This document shows, one piece after another, positions 27,876 to 38,190 of a stretch of DNA of 64,000 nucleotides. This stretch comes from Pseudolabrys taiwanensis (GTDB taxonomy: Bacteria > Pseudomonadota > Alphaproteobacteria > Rhizobiales > Xanthobacteraceae). Position 1 is the stretch's first letter. Each line of letters opens with the position of its first letter. The translations under genes were made by a program, and so were the position numbers. Location of the stretch: the NCBI RefSeq assembly GCF_003367395.1, contig NZ_CP031417.1:1426001-1490000 (forward strand). Direction: 5' to 3'. The notes beneath the pieces were generated by a model. That model saw only the letters and a program-made list of their open reading frames with translations, ran no database searches and was not told the origin of the DNA.

Positions 27876-27950
27876 TGTGGCTCGGCACTCGGCGGAGGGT
27901 TCGCTGACGGTCCGGCCGTGCCACGCCGGCGGCGCAAAGGCAAGGCGCCA

Positions 27951-27986
27951 AAAACAAAACCCCGGCGGTTGCCCGCCGGGGTTCGG
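27951..27986 (-). terminator. Rho-independent terminator of the porin gene
   Basis: On the minus strand, CCCCGGCGGG-CAA-CCGCCGGGG is followed by TTTTGTTTTT, about 30 bases beyond the porin stop at 28013. The gene's 3' control has survived although its 5' end has not. Confidence 0.85.
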
Positions 27987-28012
27987 TTATCCAAGAAATC
28001 GCGGTTAAGCGA

Positions 28013-29296
28013 TCAGGGATAGAAGTCCTTGTGCGCACGCAGACGGACGGCCCAGTTGTCGATGTCCTTGATGCTGGTGACACCGGCCGGAGCCGTCGCC
28101 GGCACGAAGCCAGCCGGAGCGGTCGCGCTCTGGAGCTTGGAGTACAGCACGTCGACACCGAGGTAGAAGTCAGACGTGACGTTCCACTGGGTACGCGAAC
28201 CGACCCACCAGGTCTTCCAGTTCATGTCGCAACCGGCGAGAACGGTCGACGGCGAACCGGTGCAGAGGATGTTGTTCGCGGTCGAGTTGTAGCTCGTGGC
28301 AGCATAACCGCCATAGAGCGACGTGCGCCAACGGGCATTCCAGAAGTGCTCGTAGGCCGCGTTGACGTTCCAAGCCGTGGTCAGCTGGAGGTCGGTCGTG
28401 CCGGTGGCCGAGTACACGCCGTCGGTCAGGAAGCCGAAGCCCATGCCCGAGCCGTCAACCTTGCCCCAGTTGGAGTTCGGCGTCATGAACGTATAACGCA
28501 GAGCGCCCTGGGTGTAGTTGACTTGGGCTTGCAGGTAGTCGCCCTTGCCGATCATCGGCGCGTTCAGCTTGATGCCGGCGCCGACCGCGAAGCCCCACTT
28601 GTCGCCCGGGTGACCCGAGCCAGGAGCCGCAGCGTAGTAGAGCGCGTTGACTTCGTGCATCGCGCCCATGATCTGGGCCGAACCCCAAGCCTGGTCGACG
28701 CGCAGGTTGGCGACGATGTCCGGCGCCTGGAAGCCGCCGTACGCGCCCGGGAACGCCGAGGTCACGGTCGAGGTGCCACCGACGATCGAGGTCATGCGAC
28801 GCTCTTCAGCCGAGATCGTGGCCGACAGACCGTTGCCGAACTGCGCGGTGTAGCCCCAGACCAGCCAGCCCGGATCGCCGCTGTCCGACGACGGGAACGC
28901 ACCCCAGTACGAGGTCGCCGGCGACGAGTAGAAGTCGTAGAACGACTGCGCGCGGCCGAAGGTGAAGCCGGCCCACTGGATGAAGGCGCGGTTGGCGCTG
29001 AACGTGTTCGACGAGGTGTTCGCACCCGTGTCGTTTTCCGAAACGCCGACCGCCAAGTAAGCGCGGACGGTGCCGTATTCGGTCTGGTTGCGCGCGTCGG
29101 CGGTGATGTAACCGCGGGCGCGGAACACGCTGTTGTTGGTCGTACGGTTGTTGACGTTACCGTTCGCCCAGCCCCACGCGAAGTTGCCGTTGCCGCCGTA
29201 CGAATATTCCGAACGGACCCAGCCACCAATCTTCACGCACATGTCGGTGCCGGGGATGTAGTAGAACCCGACGCCGTACAGGCTGCAAATCTTCAC
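28013..29296 (-). pseudogene. Rhizobiales porin lacking signal peptide and 5' end
   Basis: 427 open codons of an alphaproteobacterial 16-stranded porin (Porin_2 type) from KICSLYGVGFYYIPGTDMCV to a C-terminal RLRAHKDFYP. Normal relatives begin with a signal peptide, then AADLPVKAKPV(Q/E)YVKICSLYG. Here homology starts at QYVKICSLYG; upstream in frame are only CTQSL and a TGA, with no ATG, and none of the three upstream frames shows a signal peptide. The apparent start is the GTG of the Val codon at 29296. The coding part is otherwise intact and followed by a terminator. As it stands it could not be exported, so it is a recent truncation or a silent donor copy. Confidence 0.75.
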
Positions 29297-29673
29297 GTAC
29301 TGGAGGGATTGCGTGCATCACCGCGCTGCAATCCCAAGAATGGTGGATTTTCTAGGTTCGCCAATGTCCACCATCGCCCGCAAAGGCATCTCGACCTTCT
29401 GGGGCTCTCGTGGGTCGGCGGAAAACTCAAGCTCCGGAATGCAATCGACTTTCGCCGCGCGTGGACCTTACGAACTGGCTGAGCGAAATAGGTATGGCGT
29501 AGGTCGCCTTTAAAAACGGCGCAAAATCGCGCGCTTGCGGCGCGCGAATGCGTTCGCAACGTTGGCGTTCAAGGGATGAATTTTCGGTAAAGTTTAAGAA
29601 TGCAGACGCGCGTCAGCGGCGCCGACTGCCGGTGGCAGTTCGCGCGGTGACGTCACGAAGAGAGGAGTTGTGC
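29297..29673. other. Gene-free junction between truncated porin and integrase
   Basis: About 380 bp with no supportable gene. It holds a TGGTGGA...TCCACCA inverted repeat (29341-29374) and GCGCGC-TTGCG-GCGCGC near 29530. It should contain the breakpoint where porin homology stops. No signal peptide or tRNA fragment was recognised in it. Confidence 0.5.
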
Positions 29674-30909
29674 TTAGGTCGTTTGTTGTGCGGCCGGCGG
29701 GAAATCCGCCACCGGTGCGGCCGTCTCGGCGCGCCGCTCGACACCTGGAAACGTCACGACCTCCTGGATGAGGTCGGCCGCGCCGATGAGCGTCTCCTGC
29801 GTCAGATGCGCGTAACGCTGTGTCGTGCGCGCGTGCAGATGCCCCAGCAGGCCCTGCACGACATAGAGCGAGACGCCGCGGTTGACGAGGAAGCTCGCGA
29901 ACGAATGACGCAGGTCGTGGAGACGGACATCCTCGAGCCCTGCCCGCTTGCGGATGCGATCCCAAGGAAAGAACAACGACGGCGATGGCTTGCCGTTCAC
30001 CGGCGACGGGAAGATGTACGGATTGCCTTCCATCCGCGGCGTCGACGTCAGCAGCGCGATCGCCGACTGGTTCAGCGCCACGACGCGGGCGCGGCCCGAT
30101 TTCGACTTCGGCACCAGAAGCGTCTTGTTCTTCCAGTCGATGTAGTCCCACTTCGCGAAGGTGACTTCGTTCCGGCGCGCACCGGTCAACAGCAGCAACA
30201 TGATGCACCGCGCCGCCGTGCGGTTCTCATCGGCATGGATCGCGCGCATCAAAGCTTCCGCCTCCTCCTCGCTGAGGAAGCGGTTGCGCTGCACGTCGGG
30301 CCCGGCGGTCAAGCCGGCGGCCGGATTCTCCAGCCCACCGGGCACCTTCCACTTGCGGGCGAGATTATAGATGTAGCGCAGGATGACGATCACGCGGTTC
30401 ATCGTGCCGGCCGCGTAACCATCCTCGCGCATGCGATTGATCAGATCGGTGATGGCGTCGGTTTTGATCTCGTCGAGTGCCAACGCGCCGAGCTTCGGCA
30501 GGATGTGAATGCGCAGAACCGTCTCGTCGGTCGACCAGCTGTTCTTGTAGGTTTGCACGTAGGGCAAATAGCGCTCGGCGACGAAATCCCTGAGCAAGGG
30601 GACGGCGCGCAGCTCGCGCCGCTTTTGCTGCGGGTCGGCGCCCAGCAGCGCCTCGGCAACGATCTGCTTGGCCTTCCGCCGCGCCTGATCGAGGGAGACG
30701 ACGTCGGCGGGGCCGATTTTGTACTGGCGCTCGCGGCCACGCTCATCGGTGTATCGCTGGTAATAGGTCTTGCCGCCGGAGCAGCGCACTTCGAGGAGAA
30801 AGCCGCGTTGCGTTGAATCGAAATAGTCAGTCTTCCTGCGGCCGGTGGGACACACGGCCTGACGTACGAAAGGAACTGACAACACAACAGTCGGCATAGC
30901 CGTAATCAC
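29674..30909 (-). CDS. Tyrosine recombinase / phage-type integrase
   Basis: A 411-aa site-specific recombinase of the island and prophage integrase type. The N-terminal part (YFDSTQRGFLLEVRCSGGKTY) is the DUF4102-like arm-binding domain, followed by a SAM-like core-binding domain at about 105-200. The catalytic residues are all present: Arg245 (LTGARRNEV), Lys270, His331 and Arg334 (HDLRHSFASF), His357 (LLGHLHA) and Tyr366 (RTTQRYAHLT), so it is probably active. No excisionase, cargo or tRNA attachment site was recognised next to it. An internal Met5 (30897) is an alternative start. Confidence 0.9.
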   Translation of the reverse strand: MITAMPTVVLSVPFVRQAVCPTGRRKTDYFDSTQRGFLLEVRCSGGKTYYQRYTDERGRERQYKIGPADVVSLDQARRKAKQIVAEALLGADPQQKRRELRAVPLLRDFVAERYLPYVQTYKNSWSTDETVLRIHILPKLGALALDEIKTDAITDLINRMREDGYAAGTMNRVIVILRYIYNLARKWKVPGGLENPAAGLTAGPDVQRNRFLSEEEAEALMRAIHADENRTAARCIMLLLLTGARRNEVTFAKWDYIDWKNKTLLVPKSKSGRARVVALNQSAIALLTSTPRMEGNPYIFPSPVNGKPSPSLFFPWDRIRKRAGLEDVRLHDLRHSFASFLVNRGVSLYVVQGLLGHLHARTTQRYAHLTQETLIGAADLIQEVVTFPGVERRAETAAPVADFPPAAQQTT

Positions 30910-31359
30910 ACACTAACGCAGGAGTTCCTGCCTCGAGCTCATCATCGCCGAGACCGCATGCCGGCGACACCGATTGGTTGTCCTTGAGCACAAGTACAGG
31001 CATAAATTTCATGTAAATTTTGTCGTAACGACCGTATCGAGGCAAGCAAAAATCATAATTTATGCACTTTGCATCACAAGAAATAACGAAGGGCATATCA
31101 TCAGTGATTTCAATACGTTCTTTTTGCCGCAGTGCACACTCATGACCAGAACGGCGGTCTTGCGTGTCCGGTAAATTGTCGTCGCGTTCGAAAACACTAT
31201 TTTTCTATTACTTGGAACTACTCTGTCGTAGTCCTGATATTCCCGTCATGGTCGCATCTCTATACGCCTGCACCACCGGACGCCGAAGGGTTCGGAGCGA
31301 TTTACTCGGCACCTTGTGCTTTATACTCGGCATTTCGCCGCACGTTCGCGCGGCAAGCC
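30910..31359. other. AT-richer gene-poor stretch upstream of the integrase
   Basis: About 450 bp, visibly lower in GC than the flanks (for example near 31000-31110). Short open frames exist on both strands but none has a ribosome site or a recognisable product. It probably holds the integrase promoter and one arm of an integration site. Confidence 0.5.
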
Positions 31360-32232
31360 TCAGCCGACCGGCGTTACCTGCACGGCGACTTCGAGGCGCT
31401 GTCCGCCGGCGGCGACAATAACGCCGTCGATCGGTGCCACATCGGCATAATCGCGGCCGATGGCGAGCACGAGATGATCGGTGCCCGCCGGCATGTCGTT
31501 GGTCGGATCGAGCCCGATCCAGCCCGCCTCGTCCCCGCACCACACCAGCACCCACGCGTGCATGGCGTCGGCGCCCTCCAGCTTGACTTCGTCGCCCGGT
31601 CGCGCCGTGCGCAGATAGCCGCTCACGTAAGCGGCCGGCAGCCCAAGCGAGCGCAGCCCCGAGATCATCACGTGCGAGAAGTCCTGGCAGACGCCACGCC
31701 GCAGCGCGAATGACATCGGCGGCGTGGTGGTCGCCGTCGTCGCACCAACCTCGTAGACGAAGTCGGCCTTGATGCGGCCCATCAGATCGACCGCGCCTTC
31801 AAGCACCGGCCGCCCTTCGGGAAAACTCGCGGCCGCATATTCGCGGATCTCAGGATCGAGCGAGACCACGCGGCTGGCGAACAGGAAATGTGCGGGCGCT
31901 TCCGGGCTGAAATCGGTGCAGCGTACGGCGGCCTCCCGCACCTCCTCCCACGCCGGCGTCTCGCCCGGCTGCTGCGGCGGCTCGACGACAATACGCGCGG
32001 CGACACGCACGCTGAGCACATCATGCTGCTGCTCGAGCTTGATCCAGGTGACTCGGTTGCCAAAGAAGTCGCGGCCTTCGCGGCGCTCGACAGGCGCCGG
32101 CGTGACGTCGAGCGCGGCGGCGTGCACGCGCTGCCCCGGGCGATCGATCGGTGTCAGCCGCAGCGCGTGGTGCGCGTCGGTGACCGCGGAGTCGTAATGA
32201 TAGGTCGTGACCTGGCGCACGTCGTAGATCAT
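31360..32232 (-). CDS. Transglutaminase-like cysteine peptidase/ligase domain protein
   Basis: A 290-aa cytoplasmic protein (no signal peptide). An N-terminal beta domain (MIYDVRQVTTYHYDSAVTDA then HHALRLTPI) precedes the transglutaminase core with Cys182 (RRGVCQDFSH), His225 (DAMHAWV) and Asp242 (GLDPTND). The fold includes amide-bond hydrolases and acyltransferases. It is last in the operon and its ATG overlaps the stop of the ATP-grasp/alpha-E gene by four bases. Companions point to cleavage or transfer of a peptide or isopeptide bond made by the ligases; this is inference. Confidence 0.9.
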   Translation of the reverse strand: MIYDVRQVTTYHYDSAVTDAHHALRLTPIDRPGQRVHAAALDVTPAPVERREGRDFFGNRVTWIKLEQQHDVLSVRVAARIVVEPPQQPGETPAWEEVREAAVRCTDFSPEAPAHFLFASRVVSLDPEIREYAAASFPEGRPVLEGAVDLMGRIKADFVYEVGATTATTTPPMSFALRRGVCQDFSHVMISGLRSLGLPAAYVSGYLRTARPGDEVKLEGADAMHAWVLVWCGDEAGWIGLDPTNDMPAGTDHLVLAIGRDYADVAPIDGVIVAAGGQRLEVAVQVTPVG

Positions 32233-34730
32233 TCGAGCGCTTCCCAGGCTGCTTCCGAACGTTCGCGCGCGGTGAAGTAGTTGGACCCGATCAGGTCCGA
32301 CAGTTTCATCAGCGCATTCTCGATCTCGATCAGGTCGTTCGCATCGATCGCCGTGGCGTCGGATGTACGGATCCTGGTCGCCAGCGCCGATGCCACCTGC
32401 TCCGGGGGTGACAGCCGGCCGTCTTGTCCACGCCGCGGCAATGCGGCGAGATGCGTTTCGATGCGCGCCAGTTGATAGACGATGGAACGCGGATTGTTCG
32501 GATCGAGCACGACCAGATCGATGACTGGCGCTCGCGCCGCCACCATCACATAACGCAGACGATACGTGATCTGGCTGTCTGCGAGTTCAAGCAGACAATC
32601 GAGCGCTCCGTCCAGCCGTTCGCCAAAAGCGAACTGGCGCACGAAACGCGAGGTCGCGAGTGCGCGCTCCAGACGGCGGCCGAGCTCGAGATAGCGCCAG
32701 CCGACCGCCTGGCTCATGTTCTCCTGCGCCAATCCCGAGAACGAAGCGACGATACGGAGCGCGCCATCAACCCTTTCAAACATGGCGCTTTCGGCCGGCC
32801 CCTGTTCCAGCGGCGTGCTGATCAGATTCGACAGCTCGGTCAGAGCACGCCAGGCATCCGGCGAGAAGCGGTCGCGGATCACCGACGCGGCGGCCTCGGC
32901 CGCCCCCGTCAGCGCGGGCAACGCACCGTAAAGATCGCGACTTTGCATCGCGGCCGATGCGACCAGCGCCGGCTTGACGCTGAGCATGTCGGGCGCAACG
33001 GCGTCCCAGCTCGCCAGCAGCGCCGTGATGCTGGCGCAGACCGCGCTCAAAGCCTCATCGCTCTCGGTCGACCGGCTCACGAGCGCACGCACCAACCGCA
33101 ACGTCGCCTCCGCGCGCTCGACGTAACGTCCGAGCCAGAACAGATTGGCGGCGGCCCTACTCGGCAGCGGTCCGGTCGAACGATTGATGGCCACGCGATC
33201 GGGCGCCGGCAACAGCGTCAGGTGCGCGACCGGCTTGTCGGAGACCACCCAGGCATCGGCGGTGCGCCCGCCGCGCTGAAGGCTGACCGCACGCGCGTCG
33301 ATGTCGTCGGCGATGCGCACGAAGCCACCCGGCATCACCCGCCAGCCGTCGCTGGTGCGGGCCAGCAGCAGCCGCAGGCTGAACGGACGCGGCACCAGCT
33401 TGCCATTATCCCATACGGGCGTTGTCGACAGCGTCACCGCTTCCTGCGCCACAAAGTCGATGCCGCGGCGGCCGATCGCTTCGATCATCGCCGCGCGGCC
33501 CGCGTCGTCCAACTGCTTGCCGAGCACGTAAGGCCGGTTGAATGGCGGCGGCAGATCGCGGTTGAACGCACAGGCAATCACGAGATCGTCGAGCCGCTCG
33601 ATCACGTCCTCGCGTACGCTCGGATCGCCCAGCCACCAAGTGGCGACGTTCGGCAATGCGAGGTCCTTACCGGTCAGGATCGGCGCCAGCGCCGGCAGGA
33701 AGCTGAGCATCGCGCGCGCTTCCATCACGCCCGCACCGAGGCTGTTGGCGACGACGACGTTGCCGTCGCGGATCGCCTGCATCAGGCCCGGCACGCCGAG
33801 ACGCGAGCGTGCCGACAGTTCGAGTGGATCGGCGAAGTCGGCATCAAGCCGGCGCAGCAGCACTTCCGCGCGCTTGAGCCCGGAGACGGTGCGGATGAAA
33901 ACGCCGTCGGGGCGTACCGTGAGATCTTCGCCTTCGACCAAAAGAAACCCGAGGTAACGCGCGAGATAAGCGTGCTCGAAATAGGTCTCGTTCAGCGGTC
34001 CGGGCGTGAGCACGCAGACGCGGCTGTCGTCCTGCCGGTTGAGCGAGGACAGCTCCATCTGGAAGGCTTGAAAAAACGGCGCCACGCGCTCGACGCGCAA
34101 GTCGCGGTAGATGTCCGGCATGGCGCGCGACAGCGCCAGCCGGTTTTCCAGGGCATAGCCGGCGCCGGACGGCGCCTGGGTGCGATCGCCCAGCACCCAC
34201 CAGCGTCCGTCCGGCGAGCGGCCGACATCGACGCCGTAGAAACGCAGATGGGCGCCACCTGGCGGCTCGACGCCGACCATCGGCCGCAGAAATTCCGGGT
34301 TGCCGGCAACGACCGGCGCCGGCAGCCGGCCGTCGCGAATGAACTCGGCCGGGCCGTAGATGTCGCCGAGGATGGCTTCGAGCAGCTCCGCGCGCTGAAC
34401 GAGGCCAGCCTGCAACTCCTGCCATTCGGTGGCATCGATGATCAGCGGCACATGCGACAGCGGCCACGGCCGCACCGCGCCGGCCGGGTCCTCGTAAACC
34501 CGGTAGAAGACGCCGGAGTCGCGCAAATGACGGTCGGCCGCCGCAAAGCGCCGGTTGACCTCGTCCGGCCCGAGGTCGGCGAGCATCTGCAGGAACGGCC
34601 GCCAATGCGGGCGCACGTGGCCCGCATGGTCCATCATCTCATCGAAATTTCGCGGCAGCGGGCAGTAGTAGCCCGACAGCAGGCTTTCCAGCTCGCCAGG
34701 CGGCGCCGCGGCGTTCTCGGGCGAGGTCAT
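32229..34730 (-). CDS. Circularly permuted ATP-grasp ligase fused to alpha-E (DUF403) domain
   Basis: An 833-aa protein starting at the ATG at 34730, seven bases after the stop of the upstream gene. Residues about 20-490 are the circularly permuted ATP-grasp (DUF404/DUF407) ligase: FYRVYEDPAGAVRPWPLSHV, RFYGVDVGRSPDGRWWVLGD, GYALENRLALSRAMPD, then LTPGPLNETYFEHAYLARYL. Residues about 520-825 are the helical alpha-E domain (LPSRAAANLFWLGRYVERAE; EQGPAESAMFERVDGALRIV). ATP-grasp enzymes join a carboxylate to an amine via acyl phosphate, so a peptide-bond-forming role is predicted. In many genomes the two domains are separate genes. Confidence 0.9.
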   Translation of the reverse strand: MTSPENAAAPPGELESLLSGYYCPLPRNFDEMMDHAGHVRPHWRPFLQMLADLGPDEVNRRFAAADRHLRDSGVFYRVYEDPAGAVRPWPLSHVPLIIDATEWQELQAGLVQRAELLEAILGDIYGPAEFIRDGRLPAPVVAGNPEFLRPMVGVEPPGGAHLRFYGVDVGRSPDGRWWVLGDRTQAPSGAGYALENRLALSRAMPDIYRDLRVERVAPFFQAFQMELSSLNRQDDSRVCVLTPGPLNETYFEHAYLARYLGFLLVEGEDLTVRPDGVFIRTVSGLKRAEVLLRRLDADFADPLELSARSRLGVPGLMQAIRDGNVVVANSLGAGVMEARAMLSFLPALAPILTGKDLALPNVATWWLGDPSVREDVIERLDDLVIACAFNRDLPPPFNRPYVLGKQLDDAGRAAMIEAIGRRGIDFVAQEAVTLSTTPVWDNGKLVPRPFSLRLLLARTSDGWRVMPGGFVRIADDIDARAVSLQRGGRTADAWVVSDKPVAHLTLLPAPDRVAINRSTGPLPSRAAANLFWLGRYVERAEATLRLVRALVSRSTESDEALSAVCASITALLASWDAVAPDMLSVKPALVASAAMQSRDLYGALPALTGAAEAAASVIRDRFSPDAWRALTELSNLISTPLEQGPAESAMFERVDGALRIVASFSGLAQENMSQAVGWRYLELGRRLERALATSRFVRQFAFGERLDGALDCLLELADSQITYRLRYVMVAARAPVIDLVVLDPNNPRSIVYQLARIETHLAALPRRGQDGRLSPPEQVASALATRIRTSDATAIDANDLIEIENALMKLSDLIGSNYFTARERSEAAWEALE

Positions 34731-34737
34731 CGCGGCA

Positions 34738-37700
34738 TCACATCTGAGTCGGACGCCGCAGGTCGAGGGTCGTCGGGTATTCGAGCGAGCGTTCTTCCGC
34801 GGGAATCGTGAAGGCGCCGGGGGTGTGGCCACGCGCTTCGAACCGGGCGAGCCGGCGGGCCTGGGCTTCGTAGGAGTTCACGGGGAAAGTCTCGTAGTTG
34901 CGGCCGCCCGGGTGGGCGACGTGATACACGCAGCCGCCCAAGGAGCGGCCATTCCAGGCGTCATAGATATCGAAAGTGAGCGGCGCCTGCACAGGAACCG
35001 TGGGTTGCAACGCCGCGGCGAGCGCCCAGGCCTTGAACCGCACGCCCGCGACGAATTCGCCGCTGCGCCCGGTCGGCGTGAGCGGCATGCGGCGGCCATT
35101 GCACGTCACCGCGTGGCGGGCAGGATTGAGGCCATCCACCCTCACCTGCAAGCGCTCGACCGAGGAGTCGACGAAGCGCGTCGTGCCGCCCGCGACGCTC
35201 TCTTCGCCCAGCACATGCCAGGGCTCGAGCGCGTGACGCAGTTCGAGTTCGACGCCGCCATGGGTGACGCTGCCGTAGAACGGGAAGCGGAATTCGCGCT
35301 GCGCCTCGAACCAGACCGGATCGAACGGATAACCGGCGTGCGAAAGATCGGCGAGCACGCCGAGGAAATCCTGCCAGACGAAATGGCCGAGCATGAAGCG
35401 GTCGTGCAGCGTCGTGCCCCACCGCACCAATTGTCCCTGCTGCGGCTCGCGCCAGAACCAGGCGACCAGCGCGCGCAACAGGAGCTGTTGCGCGAGGCTC
35501 ATGCGCGCATCGGGCGGCATCTCGAAAGAACGGAATTCGACAAGACCCAGGCGTCCGGTCGGTCCATCCGGCGAGAACAGTTTGTCGATGCAGATCTCGG
35601 CGCGGTGCGTGTTGCCGGTGACGTCGACCAGCAAGTTGCGAAACAGCCGGTCCACCAGCCACGGCCGCGGAGCTTCGCCGGCATTCGGCGGCGGCACCAG
35701 GCCCATCGCGATCTCGAGCTCGTACAACAGATCGTGGCGCGCTTCGTCCATCCGCGGCGCCTGGCTGGTCGGGCCGATGAACAGACCGGAGAACAGATAG
35801 GACAGCGACGGATGGCGCTGGAAATACAGCACCAGGCTCTTCAGCAGATCGGGCCGGCGCAGGAACGGACTGTCGGCCGGCATCTCACCGCCGAGCACGA
35901 CGTGGTTGCCGCCACCGGTGCCGGTATGCCGCCCGTCGGTCATGAACTTGTCGGTGCCGAGCCGCGACAGCCGCGCCTCGTCGTAAAGCGTGCGCGTGAT
36001 GTCGACCGCTTCGCGCCACGACGCGGCCGGATGCACGTTCACTTCGATGACCCCGGGGTCGGGCGTCACCTTGATCACGTTCAGCCGCGGATCGGGCGGC
36101 GGCAGATAGCCTTCGATATGCACCGGCAGATCGAGTTCGGCCGCGGTCGCCTCGACAGCACCCAGCAGGGCGACATAATCGTCGAGCCGCTCGGTCGGCG
36201 GCATGAACACGCAGAGCTGACCATCGCGCGGCTCGATCGTCAGCGCGGTGCGCACCGGCCAGCCGCCCGAGCCGCCGCTATACCCGGCCGGCTCGGCCAT
36301 GCGCGCCTGCGGCGACAGCGCCGCAGCATAGGCCGTCGAAACGGCGAAGCTGCGGGCCAGCGCCGCAGCGTCCGGCAAAGGCCGCGGCTCATCGAAAGGA
36401 TCGGCAGGCGCCGGCAACGGCTCCTCGAATGGGCGCAGATAAGGCAGCGACTTCAGCGGCAGACGGAAGCCGATCGGTGAATCCCCCGGCAGCAGGAACA
36501 ACCGCTGGCGCCGCGTCTGCCAGATCTCGCTGAACCAGCCACCGCCCGCACCCAGCGCGCCCCAACGCTGCACCGGCAGCACGTAGCCGGTCGGCACCGA
36601 CAAAGGCCGTTCGAACTCGCGCATGATCCGCGCGCGCTCGACCGGGTCGTCGATCTTGGGATCGGCCGGGTCGACATTCGGCGGCAGCGCGCCTTCCTTC
36701 AACAGACGATCGGCCGGATCCTCGAAGGCCGGCTGCACGTAATCGCGCGTGAGACCCAGTTTGCCGGCAAGCACTTCCGTAAAGCGCTGCGCATCGGGCG
36801 CCGACGGCGGCTGCGTGCGCGGCTTGGCTGCGACGAGGGCGGCATCCTGCCAGAGCGGCTTACCGTCCTTGCGCCAGATCAGCGACAGCGCCCAGCGCGG
36901 CAGCTCTTCGCCCGGATACCATTTGCCCTGGCCGTAATGCAGCATGCCGCCCGGCGCGAAACGGTCGCGCAACTTACGGATCAGCGTATCGGCTAACTGA
37001 CGCTTAGTCGGCCCGAGCGCCGCCGTATTCCACTCCGCGGATTGGTAGTCGTCGATCGACACGAAGGTCGGCTCGCCGCCCATGGTGAGCCGTACGTTGT
37101 GGGTAGCAAGATCGGCATCGACCTTCTCGCCCAGCGCATCGAGCGCTTTCCACGCCGCGTCGGAAAACGGGAAGGTCACGCGCGGCTTTTCGTTGATGCG
37201 CGTCACCTTCATCTCGAAGGCGAAGTCGACCTTGGCGGCCTCGACGCCGCCGCTGATCGGCGCCGCCGCGCGATAATGCGGCGTGGCGGCGAGCGGCAGA
37301 TGCCCCTCGCCCGTCAGCAAGCCGGACGTCGGATCGAGACCGATCCAGCCAGCGCCGGGTAGATAGACTTCGCACCAGGCATGCAGATCGGTGAAGTCCT
37401 CTGCCGCGCCAGCCGGACCGTCGAGTGCCGCGATATCGGGCTTCAACTGGATGAGGTAGCCGGAGACAAACCGCGCGGCGAAGCCGAGATGGCGTAACGC
37501 CTGCACCAGCAGCCACGCGCTGTCGCGGCACGAGCCGGACGCGCAAGCGAGCGTTTCTTCCGGTGTCTGAACGCCCGGCTCCATGCGCACGAGATACCGT
37601 ATCTCGTGCTGAAGGCGTTGATTGAGAGCGACCAGGAAGTCTGTGGTGTTCTGCTTTCCGCGCGGTACCGAGGCGAGAAAGGCTTCAAGCCGCGGCCCGA

Positions 37701-38067
37701 GCGGCTCCTTCACCAGATACGGCGCCAATTCCTCGGCGAATTCCGCCGGGTAATCGAAGGGAAAATCGGTCGCGAAGGGTTCGACAAAGAAATCGAACGG
37801 ATTGACGACCGACATGTCGGCGGTCAGATCGACGGTAACCGAGAACTCGCGTGTGCGTTCGGGGAAGACGAAGCGCGCCAACCAATTGCCGTTCGGATCC
37901 TGCTGCCAGTTCACGAAATGCTGGCTCGGCGTCACCTTCAGCGAATAACTCAAGATGGTCGTACGCGTGTGCGGCGCCGGCCGCAGGCGCACGACCTGTG
38001 GCCCGAGCGCGACCGGACGGTCGTAGAGGTAGCGCGTGACGTGCCTGAGACTGACTTGAATTGACAT
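34738..38067 (-). CDS. Transglutaminase-like domain fused to DUF2126 (putative amidoligase)
   Basis: A 1109-aa protein starting at [20 protein letters not shown] (ATG 38067). Residues 1-300 are a transglutaminase module with Cys180 ([10 protein letters not shown]), His229 (DLHAWCEV) and Asp245 (GLDPTSG). Residues about 305-1105 are DUF2126, predicted to be a glutamine-synthetase-fold COOH-NH2 ligase; recognisable pieces are [34 protein letters not shown] (nucleotide/metal-site-like), [20 protein letters not shown] and [20 protein letters not shown]. The product is unknown. An ATG 16 codons upstream lacks homology and is rejected. Confidence 0.9.
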   Translation of the reverse strand: MSIQVSLRHVTRYLYDRPVALGPQVVRLRPAPHTRTTILSYSLKVTPSQHFVNWQQDPNGNWLARFVFPERTREFSVTVDLTADMSVVNPFDFFVEPFATDFPFDYPAEFAEELAPYLVKEPLGPRLEAFLASVPRGKQNTTDFLVALNQRLQHEIRYLVRMEPGVQTPEETLACASGSCRDSAWLLVQALRHLGFAARFVSGYLIQLKPDIAALDGPAGAAEDFTDLHAWCEVYLPGAGWIGLDPTSGLLTGEGHLPLAATPHYRAAAPISGGVEAAKVDFAFEMKVTRINEKPRVTFPFSDAAWKALDALGEKVDADLATHNVRLTMGGEPTFVSIDDYQSAEWNTAALGPTKRQLADTLIRKLRDRFAPGGMLHYGQGKWYPGEELPRWALSLIWRKDGKPLWQDAALVAAKPRTQPPSAPDAQRFTEVLAGKLGLTRDYVQPAFEDPADRLLKEGALPPNVDPADPKIDDPVERARIMREFERPLSVPTGYVLPVQRWGALGAGGGWFSEIWQTRRQRLFLLPGDSPIGFRLPLKSLPYLRPFEEPLPAPADPFDEPRPLPDAAALARSFAVSTAYAAALSPQARMAEPAGYSGGSGGWPVRTALTIEPRDGQLCVFMPPTERLDDYVALLGAVEATAAELDLPVHIEGYLPPPDPRLNVIKVTPDPGVIEVNVHPAASWREAVDITRTLYDEARLSRLGTDKFMTDGRHTGTGGGNHVVLGGEMPADSPFLRRPDLLKSLVLYFQRHPSLSYLFSGLFIGPTSQAPRMDEARHDLLYELEIAMGLVPPPNAGEAPRPWLVDRLFRNLLVDVTGNTHRAEICIDKLFSPDGPTGRLGLVEFRSFEMPPDARMSLAQQLLLRALVAWFWREPQQGQLVRWGTTLHDRFMLGHFVWQDFLGVLADLSHAGYPFDPVWFEAQREFRFPFYGSVTHGGVELELRHALEPWHVLGEESVAGGTTRFVDSSVERLQVRVDGLNPARHAVTCNGRRMPLTPTGRSGEFVAGVRFKAWALAAALQPTVPVQAPLTFDIYDAWNGRSLGGCVYHVAHPGGRNYETFPVNSYEAQARRLARFEARGHTPGAFTIPAEERSLEYPTTLDLRRPTQM

Positions 38068-38190
38068 GCCTTGGACTTCTCCGCCGGACCCAAACGGGCT
38101 TGATAAGAGAAGCAAGTTTCAGGCCGCCAAGCGACACTGTTGCGACGGCGGCGGAACCGCCGCCAGCCGGATTTCGTCTTTTGTATCAGC

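Noticed and set aside
29341..29374. TGGTGGA/TCCACCA dyad as an attachment site
   Set aside because: No matching copy found on the other side of the integrase; arms are short enough to be chance.
30827..31174. Short ORFs on both strands near the integrase start
   Set aside because: One overlaps the integrase N-terminus, none has a ribosome site or family; kept as gene-free DNA.
32424..36480. Long plus-strand frames opposite the amidoligase operon
   Set aside because: Antisense composition bias; the minus strand carries complete domains with active-site motifs and coupled starts.
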